From the NCBI GenBank assembly GCA_030248065.1, contig JASAMV010001731.1:62001-126000 (forward strand): a stretch of 64,000 nucleotides of DNA, written 5' to 3'. The position numbers were made by a program, and so were the translations under genes. The notes under the pieces were generated by a model. The model was not told where the DNA came from. It was given only the letters and a program-made list of their open reading frames with translations, and ran no database searches. The stretch comes from Rhynchonema sp. JSB1_4 (taxonomy: Eukaryota > Nematoda > Chromadorea > Monhysterida > Xyalidae). Within the stretch, counting starts at the first letter, position 1, and each line of letters opens with the position of its first letter. Shown in pieces: positions 1 to 12,500 of the stretch.

Positions 1-371
1 TTGGCGTGAGGAAAGTGGACCCAGTGTTCGGTCACTGGGAAGAATATTCAGTACAGAGTGGTGATCACAAGGCTAACCACAAGTTAGGGGCCAAACTGTC
101 GTTGTGTTGAGATTTATTGCAGACTGTAAACTTCTGAAGGTTGTCAGCTATTGTGGCTATCGTGAGCTATATACTTGAGCTGGGACATCAAGCCTATAGT
201 CAACTCAGACCGGCTACGCTTGTCGTCAGCTCGCATGTATTGTTTCTCGTGCTCAGCTAGGAATGCTTATGAGTTGACAGCCACAGTAGACCATTTGTGT
301 TAACGACTGTACCATTAGCTCGAAGAAACCGACAGAATCAAGTAACCAACAGTCACTAGTTATTGTTGTAG
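1..371. other. intron sequence upstream of the first visible RhoGEF exon
   Basis: I see no exon here that continues the DH domain. The region ends in the acceptor TTGTTGTAG at 371. An open frame at the very start (about 3-110) has no similarity I recognise. The 5' exons of the RhoGEF must lie to the left of the window. Confidence 0.5.
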
Positions 372-2168
372 CAATGCCAGAAACGCGCCGGCCACCGTCT
401 ACCACTGGGCGCCTATCTGCTCAAGCCGGTGCAACGAATCACCAAATATCAATTGCTGCTCAAAGAGTTGGAGCGTCACTGTCCCCGAGCGTGTCAGGCG
501 GATGTGAGTCAAGCACTCGCTGCTATGCTGGATAGATTGCAGCAGCTCAACGCCAGTATGCATCAGGGACAGATTGTTGGATATCCGGTTAGTATAATCT
601 TTTCGCTTATTGGGTGGGCGGACACTTATGCCACTATCAGAGTGTCAGATCTGATTCGAGATAGGATATGATCAGTGTTGTTTACGCGACTGGTTTGAAT
701 TAAGCAGGGTAGTAACATTTCTTGTGCCACTTACAACATTTACGCACTAACCTCATACAGGGTGACTTGCACAGTTTGGGCGCCGTGCTTCTGCAAGGTC
801 GATTCAACGTCTGGACATCAAAGGGCAATCCGAGCCTGAAACCAACCACAGCGCGCAGTCGCAAGATGCAACAACGACATCTGTTCTTGTTTGCAAAGGC
901 GCTGTTGTTCTGCAAACGCAAACCACAATCGCCAGCACATACGGCTGCGGCCCAGTCACGTGACGCGTACGAGTACAAGATGGACGCACCGGTTGGTGAA
1001 CAAATAATGTAGGTTGACCGCGCTACACTGTTTTACTTTGGGCACAGACTGACGTCAAATTTCTTGCATATGCTTCGTTTGAGCTCAGGCTTAACAGGCT
1101 CTGGTTTAGTTGTGGGCAGGCGTAGCCCAAAAGGAACCGAACATGCCGAACACACTTAAAATTTGGCCGTGTCATACGCACCGTTACCATAATTGAAACC
1201 CAAAAGTATATTAATGGTAATTAAATCCAAAAATTTCAATTTGCATGATTTAGGTATCAAGTCTGGGACTGATGGACTCCGTGAAAGGCCAACCACTCAA
1301 GTTTGAGCTTTGGAGCACGACACGACAGGAAATCTACACGCTACAGCCAGTTGATATGCAGACGCGTGCTGACTGGGTGACAAAGCTGCAACAGATCATC
1401 GCGTTCAAAGGTACTTCTTAGTTCTACATCCTACCGTACAACCCACTTACCGTATTCAATTGCAGACGAATCACCTGCGGTGGTCACTCGTCGTATGGAG
1501 CGACCACACAGCTGGACAGTGCCCCCGGAGTCGATGTCAGTCGCAGGCAGCCGGTCGTCGGGTGAAATGAGCATCAACTCGGATCCACCTGGCGAACGTG
1601 AAATGCTCGAATCGTGAGTCTTGTTATTCGGATCGGTTTAATACCAATTTCAGTTTCTGATCGTTCTGAGTTCATCACTTGTCACTCTTTCCAGTCCAAC
1701 AACAACGGTTGGTGATTCGAATAACAATCCTTCATCGGACTCAATCACAACCGAGTCGGCTCAGGTGTCGGATTCGGAAAATAACTCGGTTGTGAATGTA
1801 AGTTTAATGTTCAATTTGTTCCTTTTGTTAGGGTCATGATTTGGATACGCACGTCATCTCCGCTCATGGTAAACAGCGGATTCGTGGCAGATTTAGAGTC
1901 CAAAATAACATATCCAAGTTTCATTATAAAGGTGATCAGTCACTACAAAGAGTTGCATTTTCAGACAACTACCCTGAACGCGACGTTATCCAACAACAAG
2001 ATTGCCAGCGACTCAACCGAACGATTAACAAGGGTGGTCGGTGAGACAGAGTTCTTCAGCGAACCCAACATCAGCGCTGCGTCAACCCCAACGAAATCGA
2101 GCTTGAGGAAACAGAAACGTTCAGCTCTGGTGATTGAGCACGACAATCTGGCATTTGAGACTTGTTAA
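372..2168 (+). CDS. Dbl-family Rho guanine nucleotide exchange factor (DH-PH), 3' part
   Basis: Exons read in phase: 372-587, 761-991, 1254-1410, 1466-1613, 1695-1797, 1965-2168, giving 352 residues and a TAA. The first exon is the C-terminal half of a DH domain, with the family signature [18 protein letters not shown] followed by the last helix containing NASMHQ. The next two exons are a PH domain: [10 protein letters not shown], then [13 protein letters not shown], then the C-terminal helix around [12 protein letters not shown] Ser/Thr-rich tail of about 150 residues follows. DH-PH proteins load GTP onto Rho GTPases at membranes, the PH helping to position the DH. Closest by eye to MCF2/MCF2L (Dbl/Dbs) or PLEKHG4. 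The DH start and any N-terminal domains lie outside the window, so the subfamily is not certain. Confidence 0.85.
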
Positions 2169-2721
2169 CTGGCAGATGTTTCTGCTCGCTTCGGGCTTTT
2201 CTCCTAACTCTTGAACGATTTTGTTAGGTGCCATACGATTCCAAGAAGTATCAAAATGTTTGTATGTTTTGTTGCTGTTTCTTGCTGCTTCCTCCTCTTG
2301 CTTCTTCCCTCCTCTCTACGTTTTCACACGCTCGTACAGCTTTGTTATGTATGTACAGTTTGATCTTGGAAATCGATGTTTTGGAGCATTTATCATATTC
2401 CCGTTCCCGGTATCGAAAAAAGTTGATGAGAGTTCTAACCCACCCTGTTTAGACCTCGAAAACTTAACAAAAACGGTCATTTCTACTACTTTCCTGTGAT
2501 TTAGCAAATGTGCAAGTGAATAGTGTAACAACTTATTATTTGGTATAGTATCGAAGCAATTTTGCATTTATTCCTTCCTTGTAATATTTTCATGATGAGC
2601 ACCTGGTTGTCTGGGACTGGCTCTCAATGTATCATTGAAAAAGCTTTATGTGTAGAATACTGCATGCACGTTGGTCTTTTCCTGTGTGCATTGTCACACT
2701 TTTGTTTTGTATTCCGAAGAC

Positions 2722-2727
2722 AATAAA
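2722..2727 (+). terminator. AATAAA polyadenylation signal, probably of the RhoGEF
   Basis: AATAAA lies 554 bp after the RhoGEF stop and only 107 bp before the EOGT ATG. It is the only canonical hexamer I saw between the two genes, so the 3' UTR of the first gene almost touches the second. Usage is not shown by sequence. Confidence 0.4.
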
Positions 2728-2833
2728 GTCCATATGGTATACAATTGCAATCGATTTGTGGAAACATGCACTTGCTAAGGCTGGCAGCAGTACCAAAGAC
2801 GAACGAAGTTGGAGCAATCGTACAGAACGTCAA

Positions 2834-4825
2834 ATGGGCTCTAAATTAACATTTCCCGGCAAGCGAGCGTGCGCCACATTTTTGTGTGCTGTTCTGGTGC
2901 TAAACTTACTCGAAATCATAAGCTATAACGAACAAGATGACAATAATGTAGTGAAACCGAGTGAAGGTAATCAGCAACCGATAAATATGTGCGAATTGGC
3001 ATCAGACCAGCAATGGTTGAACATTGCCTCGTACGACCATCGAACGCATTGTGATGGAAATCTGCACTTCTTCGCATACAGCAACTATCCGCAGTTCAAA
3101 GGGCTGCTGGTAAAAAACATCCAGTTTGATTACAGGTTTGGAGAGAGTTCTAAACTTACAGTGCATTACCTACGAAATAACAGAGCGGTGCTATCGTGGT
3201 TAGAACAATAATTTTCCCCTCAGCAAGACATTTCCTCGCGCCCGTGCACCGATCGCGATTCAAGCATTCGACGGACCGAGACATGATCCCAGATTGGTGC
3301 TCCAGCCTAACCAATTGCACGTTGCTTGCGAAAGTCGGTTCGCCATGGATGGTCGGTTTGATGCGGTCGGGGTGCATACCAATTGTCTGTTGAACTTGCA
3401 ATACATCAACCGCAAGCAAATAAATTCTGGGTGCATGAAACGATCATACAGCGCTATAATTGCAGCGTCGGAATTGTTCCCAATGCTTCACCGTTCCAAA
3501 ACTCTTGACTCCAAACCAACAAACAGCACTTTGCATCGCTTCGTTTTTTCGAAGAATATTGTCGACTTGTATCGACAATCAAGGGTGATCTACGAACAAA
3601 ACCTCGTCATTATCAGTCGTGCTAACGATCACAATCCGTACTTCATGTTGTCGCTGGCTCTCAACGCGTGGATTAGCATGAAGTTGAGTTGCAAAAAGGT
3701 GTTTCGACCCAGCGATTTTTTAGTCCGCTTGTCCGAACCGTTCATTGGCTTAAGCATTAGCTATTTTTTGAACTTGGCAGCAGGCTTACAGTACGTGTTG
3801 TCTATATTCGCATCTTGCAGATTTTCGGCTGGCATTCCGAGCAAGCCAGACTGTTGGTGCTGGACGACGGCTGTCCTGTGTGCGGTAAGGAACAGGCAAC
3901 GCTGGAAATGCTGAAACAGGTAAAACAAGGGAAGGGATTTTTTACGAGATGGAAATCGACTAAACTTGGAAACCGCAAGGTTTGAAATCTTTCATTTTTT
4001 TAAACAGGTAATTTCGCCGACAGTGGCAGCAGTCAACGCACATCAGTGGAGGAAGAAGAAGGTGTTCGTTCGCAAAGCGTTGTTCGTCCCATCGGAATTC
4101 GTCAGTCCGATCGAGCTCGGGCGACAAGACAATCGGTCTTGCAGCGGGTCAGCGTTGATTCAGCAATTCAAAGAGCACGTTCTGGACCGATTTAATTTTC
4201 AACAAACGCCACCGAATTGGAATGAACGACAGCAGATTTCGGTGGTCTTTATCGGTCGACGCACAATCGGTGACCGACAAGTGGATAGGCAGTTGATCAA
4301 CGACAGACAACTAGCTGGTCAGTGGTTCAGATTTAAAATGAAAATCTCAATTGAGTTGATTTGGGCTCGAGGATTCTGGCTTGTAAACAATCCAGAAAAC
4401 TAGTTTCAGATATCACCAACGAATTCCGAAAGAATGTCACTGCAAAGGTGCACGTGTTCTCCGATAGAATGCCGTTTCACAGTCAAATGAAGTTGATTCG
4501 CGGTGCTGATGTCTTGATCGGGATGCACGGGGCCGGTGTGTTCAAACAAGGTTTTTATAGGCCGAAAAACATCTATGAATATACATTGCACATCGTGCGT
4601 TTAGGACTCGTTCATGCTCTGTGGCTTCGCAGCAGCAGCAAAGTTGTGGAAATCTTTCCCAATTATCTGCGCGACTACACATACAAACATTTGTGCCAAT
4701 TGATCGATATTGCCTACATGGAGTACCGTGGTGGCACTGACGAACTGAACACGGATCACAAGTTTATTTCAATACCAGAATGGACTGCATTTTTGAAACA
4801 AAATGAGAATTGGCTTTTTGATTAG
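2834..4825 (+). CDS. EOGT: EGF domain-specific O-GlcNAc transferase-like (GT61 family)
   Basis: Six exons in phase: 2834-3135, 3224-3698, 3821-3919, 4008-4317, 4410-4535, 4605-4825; 510 residues, close to animal EOGT (about 520-530). EOGT adds O-GlcNAc to EGF repeats in the ER lumen. Residues about 11-30 form a hydrophobic signal or anchor. Family signatures: CSGSALIQQFKEHVLDRF in exon 4, and HSQMKLIRGADVLIGMHGAG followed across an intron by LVHALWL (about 430-445), the GT61 sugar-nucleotide site. ATG 2834 was chosen because it directly precedes the hydrophobic segment; the frame stays open to 2648, but that overlaps the upstream polyadenylation signal. The C-terminus ends NWLFD, with no KDEL/HDEL-type signal as vertebrate EOGT has. 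POMGNT2 (AGO61) is less likely: there is no C-terminal fibronectin domain. Confidence 0.88.
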
Positions 4826-5389
4826 CCTCTGTGATTTCAACGACTGCACGCTTGCTTGGTCCTGTTAGAATATGAGCGTGTGCATGTGCCATAGGTCTAC
4901 TTTTTTGCGTGTGATGTTTGATGGCAGTGTGCCATGAAAGCTTCATGTTGCTTTGCTGACAGGGCTGGATTAAAAACCTGTCTGGTAGCGGCCCACGATG
5001 CACAGTTTGTTTAGGGCACTCACTCACACCTTTTGGAATCAGGACTGTTCATAAACTAATTTTTTGCATCGGAAGCACAACACTGCGTAATCTCAACAGT
5101 CAGCAAGAGTGAATGAACCGAGACACATTTTTTCGACAAGCAAGGAGGCTGACAAAACTTCAACTGCATATGTACCGGCATTGTACGTGCATTTTCACAC
5201 GAAATTGAACACCGACATTTTTGAACAGTCGCAATCGAGTTTCGTGAATTATGCACGCCGAACCGCGCGCAGAGGGAGCGTAGGAAACGCGCGGCTCGCA
5301 CGGGATCCCAATTACGATCGGCTTATATGTATGTATACATTATGTACCAACACTTTGGGTGAAATTCATGTGCGTTCACCGACCCACAG
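4826..5389 (+). other. intergenic/3' UTR; no clear gene
   Basis: This 560 bp follows the EOGT stop. An open frame at 5109-5328 has weak coding character and a GTATGT donor-like end, and the next segment begins after a good acceptor (CCCACAG, 5383-5389), so the two may be exons of the unidentified coding-like stretch that follows. The phases of these two do not agree, so I do not call a gene here. Confidence 0.3.
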
Positions 5390-6046
5390 GCAAATGTACT
5401 GCAATTGAAGACATTATCTGAACCAGACCTGCCTGTGAACAGCATTGCAAGTGACGATCCAACAATTGTACGCAACTCGCGATATGCTCGACTTATGTAG
5501 AATTCGGCTGAAAATTCGCTGTTCAAACTGAGGTGTTTCACTGTGCCAAAAATCACGCATGAAGGACAAATGCTAGAATTGACAAAGTTCGACCAGCGTT
5601 TCCTGCGATCAAGGAAGGATGAATTCGCAACCGACGTCTCGGAAAGTGAGACAACGTGTCTAATCCACAAGTCATGATTGGAAACGCCTTCTTCTGGCAA
5701 CTGATTGAAATGGTCGAAGAAATCGAACATTTGCCGTCTGGATTGAAACTGGTACCAACGAAACTTGGCAAAATGATTCAGCTGAGGAATTTGTTAAATT
5801 GCCTCAGGGCAAGTGCTGCTTTGCTGTGTGTCTATGAAGGATCAGTCTTGGTGTTGTGCTCGGCATTATTGTCCATTACGAAACCGGCGGCTCCCAAAAT
5901 TTGTTCTTTGGAACGGCCGTTAATTGAAAAAGCTGCCTTCGGGCCGGGCTCGTCATCGATAAGCTCGGACGACGGTGATTCAGGTAAATTAAGCTGCCAT
6001 CTGAGTCGGACGATTCCACGGATTACCAAAATATGTCTGATTGATA
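5390..6046 (+). pseudogene. unidentified broken coding-like stretch
   Basis: From the acceptor at 5389 one frame runs to about 5660 with plausible protein composition, interrupted by a single in-frame TAG at 5498-5500. After about 5656 the coding-like signal moves to another frame (5656-5810, containing FFWQLIEMVEEIEHLP), then a Ser/Asp-rich part near 5950-5990, and a possible end SESDDSTDYQNMSD then TGA near 6046. No splice choice joins these segments cleanly: a GTGAGA-to-CACAAG intron would be only about 25 bp. No family recognised. It may be a decayed gene, or a real gene with sequence errors. Confidence 0.3.
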
Positions 6047-6553
6047 GGTTGCAGCGGCATTTAGAGCAGCCTGTGTTGCATTATTCGTAGGCTGAGGCAG
6101 TTGAACAGCACCTTTCTAGTCAACTCTTGGTCGCATATGAGAAACGTGATAAGGTGGACAAGCTATGTAGCTGACGTCTCCCCGGTAGGGCTGAGCCCTA
6201 AAGGCGATATAAGTTCGGTACGGGGTTTGGTGGCGTTCCCCGCTAGCCATCTAGGAGGTAGGCGTGGTTTTGCCCAACCCAACTCAGCCCTTTGCAGATG
6301 ACAGTGTTTTTACCAGTTGCTGTCTTTCTACGTATTGGTTGCTGATACCAGGCTTTGGAATACGTATAACTCTACACCTACATCGACGTGCGTAATGCCG
6401 GATTTTTTTACCATCTGATATGCACAATAAGAATGCTCACAACGATATTCAGGGTGCCATGGTAGTTCTAAGACAACGACCACCCAAACAAAACCACAAA
6501 TAGTTTGCCCAAGCACTTTCACATGTTGTCTGTTGCTCGCAAATTGTGCCAGT
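6047..6553. other. intergenic; nothing recognised
   Basis: This lies between the broken stretch on the plus strand and the 3' end of the giant minus-strand gene, and should hold that gene's 3' UTR. Short open frames (6101-6301 plus, 6328-6573 minus) show no similarity I recognise. Confidence 0.4.
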
Positions 6554-9500
6554 TTATTCGCAGGTGCACGCAATAGCTGAAATGGAGTGAGAGTTAGTTA
6601 TCGAAAACAACACGAAAAGAAGATTTGCAAAAGAACCTTCGCAAGTGAAGCTACGCAAATCGCGAGCGAAACCCGGGCGACAGAAGCAACTGTAGCCTTC
6701 GTCCTCGTCAACGCAGAATTCGTTCGCCGTACAGTCAGCTGTGCCATTCACGCACTCATTTACGTCTGAAAGATTTGGCCAGTGGCTTTGATGTAAAAGC
6801 TCTTGTGCTGTGAGCGCTGTCTTAGAGACACACCTGGTTGTCCTGGACGTGCCGACACGTCTTCGGCACTGCCGACATCAATGGTGGGGAATATCGGCGC
6901 ACTCTTGCTTGGTTTCTCTGACTTAGGCACACTTTCTGGACCAGCTTCAACAGGCTCGTCCTCAGGAGCTGGCTCTTCCGCAGCTGCTTCCGGTGATGCT
7001 TCCACATTTTGAGGACTATCCAGCGCTTCTTCTCCAGGTTTCTCAACAGGTTCTTCCACAGGTACTGGTGCTTCTACTGGAACTTCCGGTGATGCTTCCA
7101 CCACCATAGAACTAGATGGTTCTGCCACCGGTTCTGGTTCCCCTTCTACAGGTCCTTCTTCAGACGCTGGTGCTTGGGCTGGAGCTTCCGGTGAGGGTTC
7201 CACACTTTCAGGAGTTGCTGGTTCTGCCTCTTGCTCTGATTCATCTTCAACAGATCCTTCTTCAGCTGCTGACTCTTCCGTTGGAGCTTCCGGTGACGCT
7301 TCCACTGGTCCAGACTTTTCACCGCTTGGCTCTTTGTCACCTGACTTTTCACCACTTGGTTCTTTGCCTGATTTTTCACCACTCAGTTCTTTGTCTTTAT
7401 CGCCAGACTTTTCACCACTTGGTTCCTTGTCTTTGTCGCCTGAACCCGATTTCGCCGATTTTTCACCGCTGGGTTCTTTGTCCTTATCACCTGACTTTTC
7501 GCCACTGGGTTCTTTGTCCTTTTCGCCTGATTTTTCGCCACTTGGTTCTTTGCCTGATTTTTCACCGCTCGGCTCCTTGTCTTTGTCGCCTGATCCCGAT
7601 TTCGCCGATTTTTCACCGCTGGGTTCTTTGTCCTTGTCGCCTGATTTTTCGCCACTTGGTTCTTTGCCTGATTTTTCACCGCTAGGCTCCTTGTCTTTGT
7701 CGCCTGATCCCGATTTCGCCGACTTTTCACCACTCGGTTCCTTGTCTTTGTCGTCTGAACCCGATTTCGCCGATTTTTCACCACTCGCTCCTCGCCACCC
7801 CCCCCGTCTCCTTGTCTTTGTCTCCTGATCCGGATTTCGCCGATTTTTCACCACTCGGTTCCTTGTCTTTGTCGTCTGAACCCGATTTCGCCGATTTTTC
7901 ACCACTCGGCTCCTTGTCTTTGTCGCCTGAACCCGACTTCGCCGATTTTTCACCACTCGGTTCCTTGTCTTTGTCGTCTGAACCCGATTTCGCCGATTTT
8001 TCACCACTCGGCTCCTTGTCTTTGTCGCCTGATTTTTCCCGACTTTTCTCCGATTTTTCACCGCTCGGCTCCTTGTCTTCGCCAACCATTCGCCTTTCGC
8101 CACGCTTGTCGCCTGAAGCCGATTTCGCTGATTTGTCACCGCTGGGTTCTTTCTCCTTGTCGCCTGATTTTTCGTCACTTGGTTCTTTGCCTGATTTTTC
8201 ACCGCTCGGCTCCTTGTCTTTGTCGCCTGATCCCGATTTCGCCGATTTTTCACCGCTGGGTTCTTTGTCCTTGTCACCTGATTCTACCCGATTTCTTTGC
8301 CTGATTTTTCACCGCTCGGCTCCTTGTCTTTGTCGCCTAATCCCGATTTCGCCGATTTTTCACCGCTGGGTTCTTTGTCCTTGTCGCCTGATTTTTCGCC
8401 ACTTGGTTCTTTGCCTGATTTTTCACCGCTCGGCTCCTTGTCTTTGTCGCCTGAACCCGATTTCGCCGATTTTTCACCGCTGGGTTCTTTGTCCTTGTGA
8501 CCTGATTTTTCGCCACTTGGTTCTTCGCCTGATTTTTCACCGCTCGGCTCCTTGTCTTTGTCGCCTGAACCCGATTTCGCCGATTTTTCACCACTCGGCT
8601 CCTTGTCTTTGTCGCCTGATCCCGATTTCGCCGATTTTTCACCGCTGGGTTCTTTCTCCTTGTCGCCTGACTTTTCGCCACTTGGTTCTTTGCCTGATTT
8701 TTCACCGCTCGGCTCCTTGTCTTTGTCGCCTGAACCCGATTTCGCCGATTTTTCACCGCTGGGTTCTTTGTCCTTGTCGCCTGATTTTTCGCCACTTGGT
8801 TCTTTGCCTGATTTTTCACCGCTCGGCTCCTTGTCTTTGTCGCCTGATCCCGATTTCGCCGATTTTTCACCGCTGGGTTCTTTGTCCTTGTGACCTGATT
8901 TTTCGCCACTTGGTTCTTTGCCTGATTTTTCACCGCTCGGCTCCTTGTCTTTGTCGCCCGAACCCGATTTCGCCGATTTTTCACCACTCGGCTCCTTGTC
9001 TTTGTCGCCTGAACCCGATTTCGCTGATTTTTCACCGCTGGGTTCTTTCTCCTTGTCGCCTGACTTTTCGCCACTTGGTTCTTTGCCTGATTTTTCACCG
9101 CTCGGCTCCTTGACTTTGTCGCCTGAACCCGATTTCGCTGATTTTTCACCGCTGGGTTCTTTCTCCTTGTCGCCTGATTTTTCGCCACTTGGTTCTTTGC
9201 CTGATTTTTCACCGCTCGGCTCCTTGTCTTTGTCGCCTGATCCCGATTTCGCCGATTTTTCACCGCTGGGTTCTTTGTCCTTGTCACCTGATTTTTCGCC
9301 ACTGGGTTCTTTGCCTGATTTTTCACCGCTGGGCTCCTTGTCTTTGTCGCCTGATCCCGATTTCGCCGATTTTTCACCGCTGGGTTCTTTGACCTTGTCG
9401 CCTGACTTTTCGCCACTTGGTTCTTTGCCTGATTTTTCACCGCTCGGCTCCTTGTCTTTGTCGCCTGAACCCGATTTCGCCGATTTTTCACCACTCGGCT

Positions 9501-12500
9501 CCTTGTCTTTGTCGCCTGATCCCGATTTCGCCGATTTTTCACCGCTGGGTTCTTTGTCCTTGTCGCCTGATTTTTCGCCACTTGGTTCTTTGCCTGATTT
9601 TTCACCGCTCGGCTCCTTGACTTTGTCGCTTGATCCCGATTTCGCCGATTTTTCACCACTTGGCTCCTTGTCTTTGTCGCCTGAGCCAGACTTCGCGGAC
9701 TTCTCGCCACTGGGTTCCTTGTCGCCTGAGCCAGACTTCACGGACTTCTCTTTATCGCCTGAGCCAGACTTCGCGGACTTCTCGCGAATAGGTTTTTTGT
9801 CGCCTGAGCCAGACGTCACGGACTTCTCACCACTGGGTGCCGTGTCGCCTGAGCCAGATTTCGCGGACTTCTCACCACTGGGTTCCTTGTCGCCTGAGCC
9901 CGATTTCGCCGATTTTTCACCACTTGGCTCCTTGTCTTTGTCGCCTGAGCCAGACTTCGCGGACTTCTGGACTGTGGTTTCCTTGTCGCCTGAGCCAGAC
10001 TTCACGGACTTCTCTTTATCGCCTGAGCCAGACTTCGCGGACTTCTCGCCCCTAGGTTTTTTGTCGCCTGAGCCAGACTTCACGGACTTCTCACCACTGG
10101 GTTCCTTGTCGCCTGAGCCAGATTTCGCGGACTTCTCACCACTGGGTTCCTTGTCGCCTGAGCCAGATTTCGCGGACTTCTCACCACTGGGTTCCTTGTC
10201 GCCTGAGCCAGACTTCACGGACTTCTCACCACTGGGTTCCTTGTCGCCAGAGCCAGACTTCGCGGACTTCTCACCACTGGGTTCTTTATCGCCTAAGCCA
10301 GACTTCACGGACTACTCACCACTGGGTTCATGGTCGCCTGAGCCAGACTTCGCGGACTTCTCACCACTGGGTTCCTTGTCGCCTGAGCCAGATTTCGCGG
10401 ACTTCTCACCACTGGGTTCCTTGTCGCCTGAGCCAGATTTCGCGGACTTCTCACCACTGGGTTCCTTGTCGCCTGAGCCAGATTTCGCGGACTTCTCACC
10501 ACTGGGTTCCTTGTCGCCTGAGCCAGAGTTCGCGGACTTCTCCCCACTTGGTTCCTTGTCGCCTGAGCCAGATTTCGCGGACCTCTCACCACTGGGTCTC
10601 CTTGTCGCCTGAGCCAGACTTCGCGGACTTCTCGCGACTGGGTTCCTTGTCGCCTGAGCCAGATTTCCCGGACTTCTCGCCACTAGGTTCGTTGTCGCCT
10701 GAGCCAGACTTCACGGACTTCTCACCACTGGGTTCCTTGTCGCCAGAGCCAGACTTCGCGGACTACACACCACGGGGGTCGTTTTCGCCTGAGCCAGAGT
10801 TCGCGGACTTCTCACCACTGGGTTCCTTGTCGCCTGAGCCAGACTTCGCGGACTTCTCACCACTGGGTTCCTTGTCGCCTGAGCCAGACTTCGCGGACTT
10901 CTCACCACTGGGTTCCTTGTCGCCTGAGCCAGACTTCGCGGACTTCTCACCACTGGGTTCCTTGTCGCCTGAGCCAGACTTCGCGGACTTCTCACCACTG
11001 GGTTCCTTGTCGCCTGAGCCAGACTTCGCGGACTTCTCACCACTGGGTTCCTTGTCGCCAGAGCCAGACTTCACGGACTTCTCGCCACTAGGTTCTTTAT
11101 CGCCTGAGCCAGACTTCGCGGACTTCTCACCACTAGGTTCGTTATCGCCTGAGCCAGACTTCGAGGACTTCTCTCCACTGGGTTCCTTGTCGCCTGAGCC
11201 AGATTTCGCGGACTTCTCACCACTGGGCTCCTTGTCGCCTGAGCCAGATTTCGCGGACTTCTCACCACTGGGTTCCTTGTCGCCTGAGCCAGACTTCACG
11301 GCCTTCTCACCACTGGGCTCCTTGTCGCCTGAGCCAGATTTCGCGGACTTCTCACCACGGGGTTCCTTGTCGCCTGAGCCAGAGTTCGCGGACTTCTCAC
11401 CACTGGGTTCCTTGTCGCCTGAGCCAGACTTCGCGGACTTCTCACCACTGGGTTCCTTGTCGCCTGAGCCAGACTTCGCGGACTTCTCACCACTAGGTTC
11501 TTTATCGCCTGAGCCAGACTTCACGGACTTCTCACCACTGGGTTCCTTGTCGCCTGAGCCAGACGTCGCGGACTTCTCACCACTGGGTTCCTGGTCGCCT
11601 GAGCCAGACTTCGCTGTCGTCTCACCTCGGGGTTCCTTGTCGCCTGAGCCAGACTTCGCGGACTTCTCACCACTGGGTTCCTTGTCGCCTGAGCCAGATT
11701 TCGCGGACTTCTCACCACTGGGTTCCTTGTCGCCTGTGCCAGATTTCGCGGACTTCTCACCACTGGGTTCCTTGTCGCCTGAGCCAGATTTCGCGGACTT
11801 CTCACCACTGGGTTCCTTGTCGCCTGAGCCAGATTTTGCGGACTTCTCACCACTGGGTTCCTTGTCGCCTGAGCCAGACTTCCCGGACTTCTCACCACTG
11901 GGCTCCTTGTCGCCTGAGCCAGATTTCGCGGACTTCTCACCACTGGGTTCCTTGTCGCCTGAGCCAGATTTCGCGGACTTCTCACCACTGGGGTCCTGCT
12001 CGCCTGAGCCAGACTTCGCGGATTTCTCACCACTGTGTTCCTTGTCGCCTGAGCCAGACTTCGCGGACTTCTCACCACTAGGTTCATTATCGCCTGAGCC
12101 AGACTTCACGGACTTCTCACCCCTAGGTTCATTATCGCCTGAGCCAGACTTCGCGGACTTCTCACCACTGGGTTCCTTGACGACTGAGCCAGATTTCGCG
12201 GACTTCTCACCACCGGGATCCTTGTCGCCTGAGCCAGACTTCGCGGACTTCTCACCACTGGGTTCCTTGTCGCCTGAGCCAGATTTCGCGGACTTCTCAC
12301 CACTGGGTTCCTTGTCGACTGAGACAGATTTCGCGGACTTCTCACAACTGGGTTCCTTGTCGACTGAGCCAGACTACACCTACTTCTAACAACTGGGCTC
12401 CTTGTCGCCTGAGCCAGATTTCGCGGACTTCTCACCACTGGGTTCCTTGTCGCCTGAGCCAGATTTCGCGGTCTTCTCACCACTGGGTTCCTTGTCGCCT

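Noticed and set aside
1836..1963. Extra RhoGEF exon between 1832 and 1964
   Set aside because: Neither reading of this segment keeps phase with both neighbours, while skipping it (intron 1798-1964) does.
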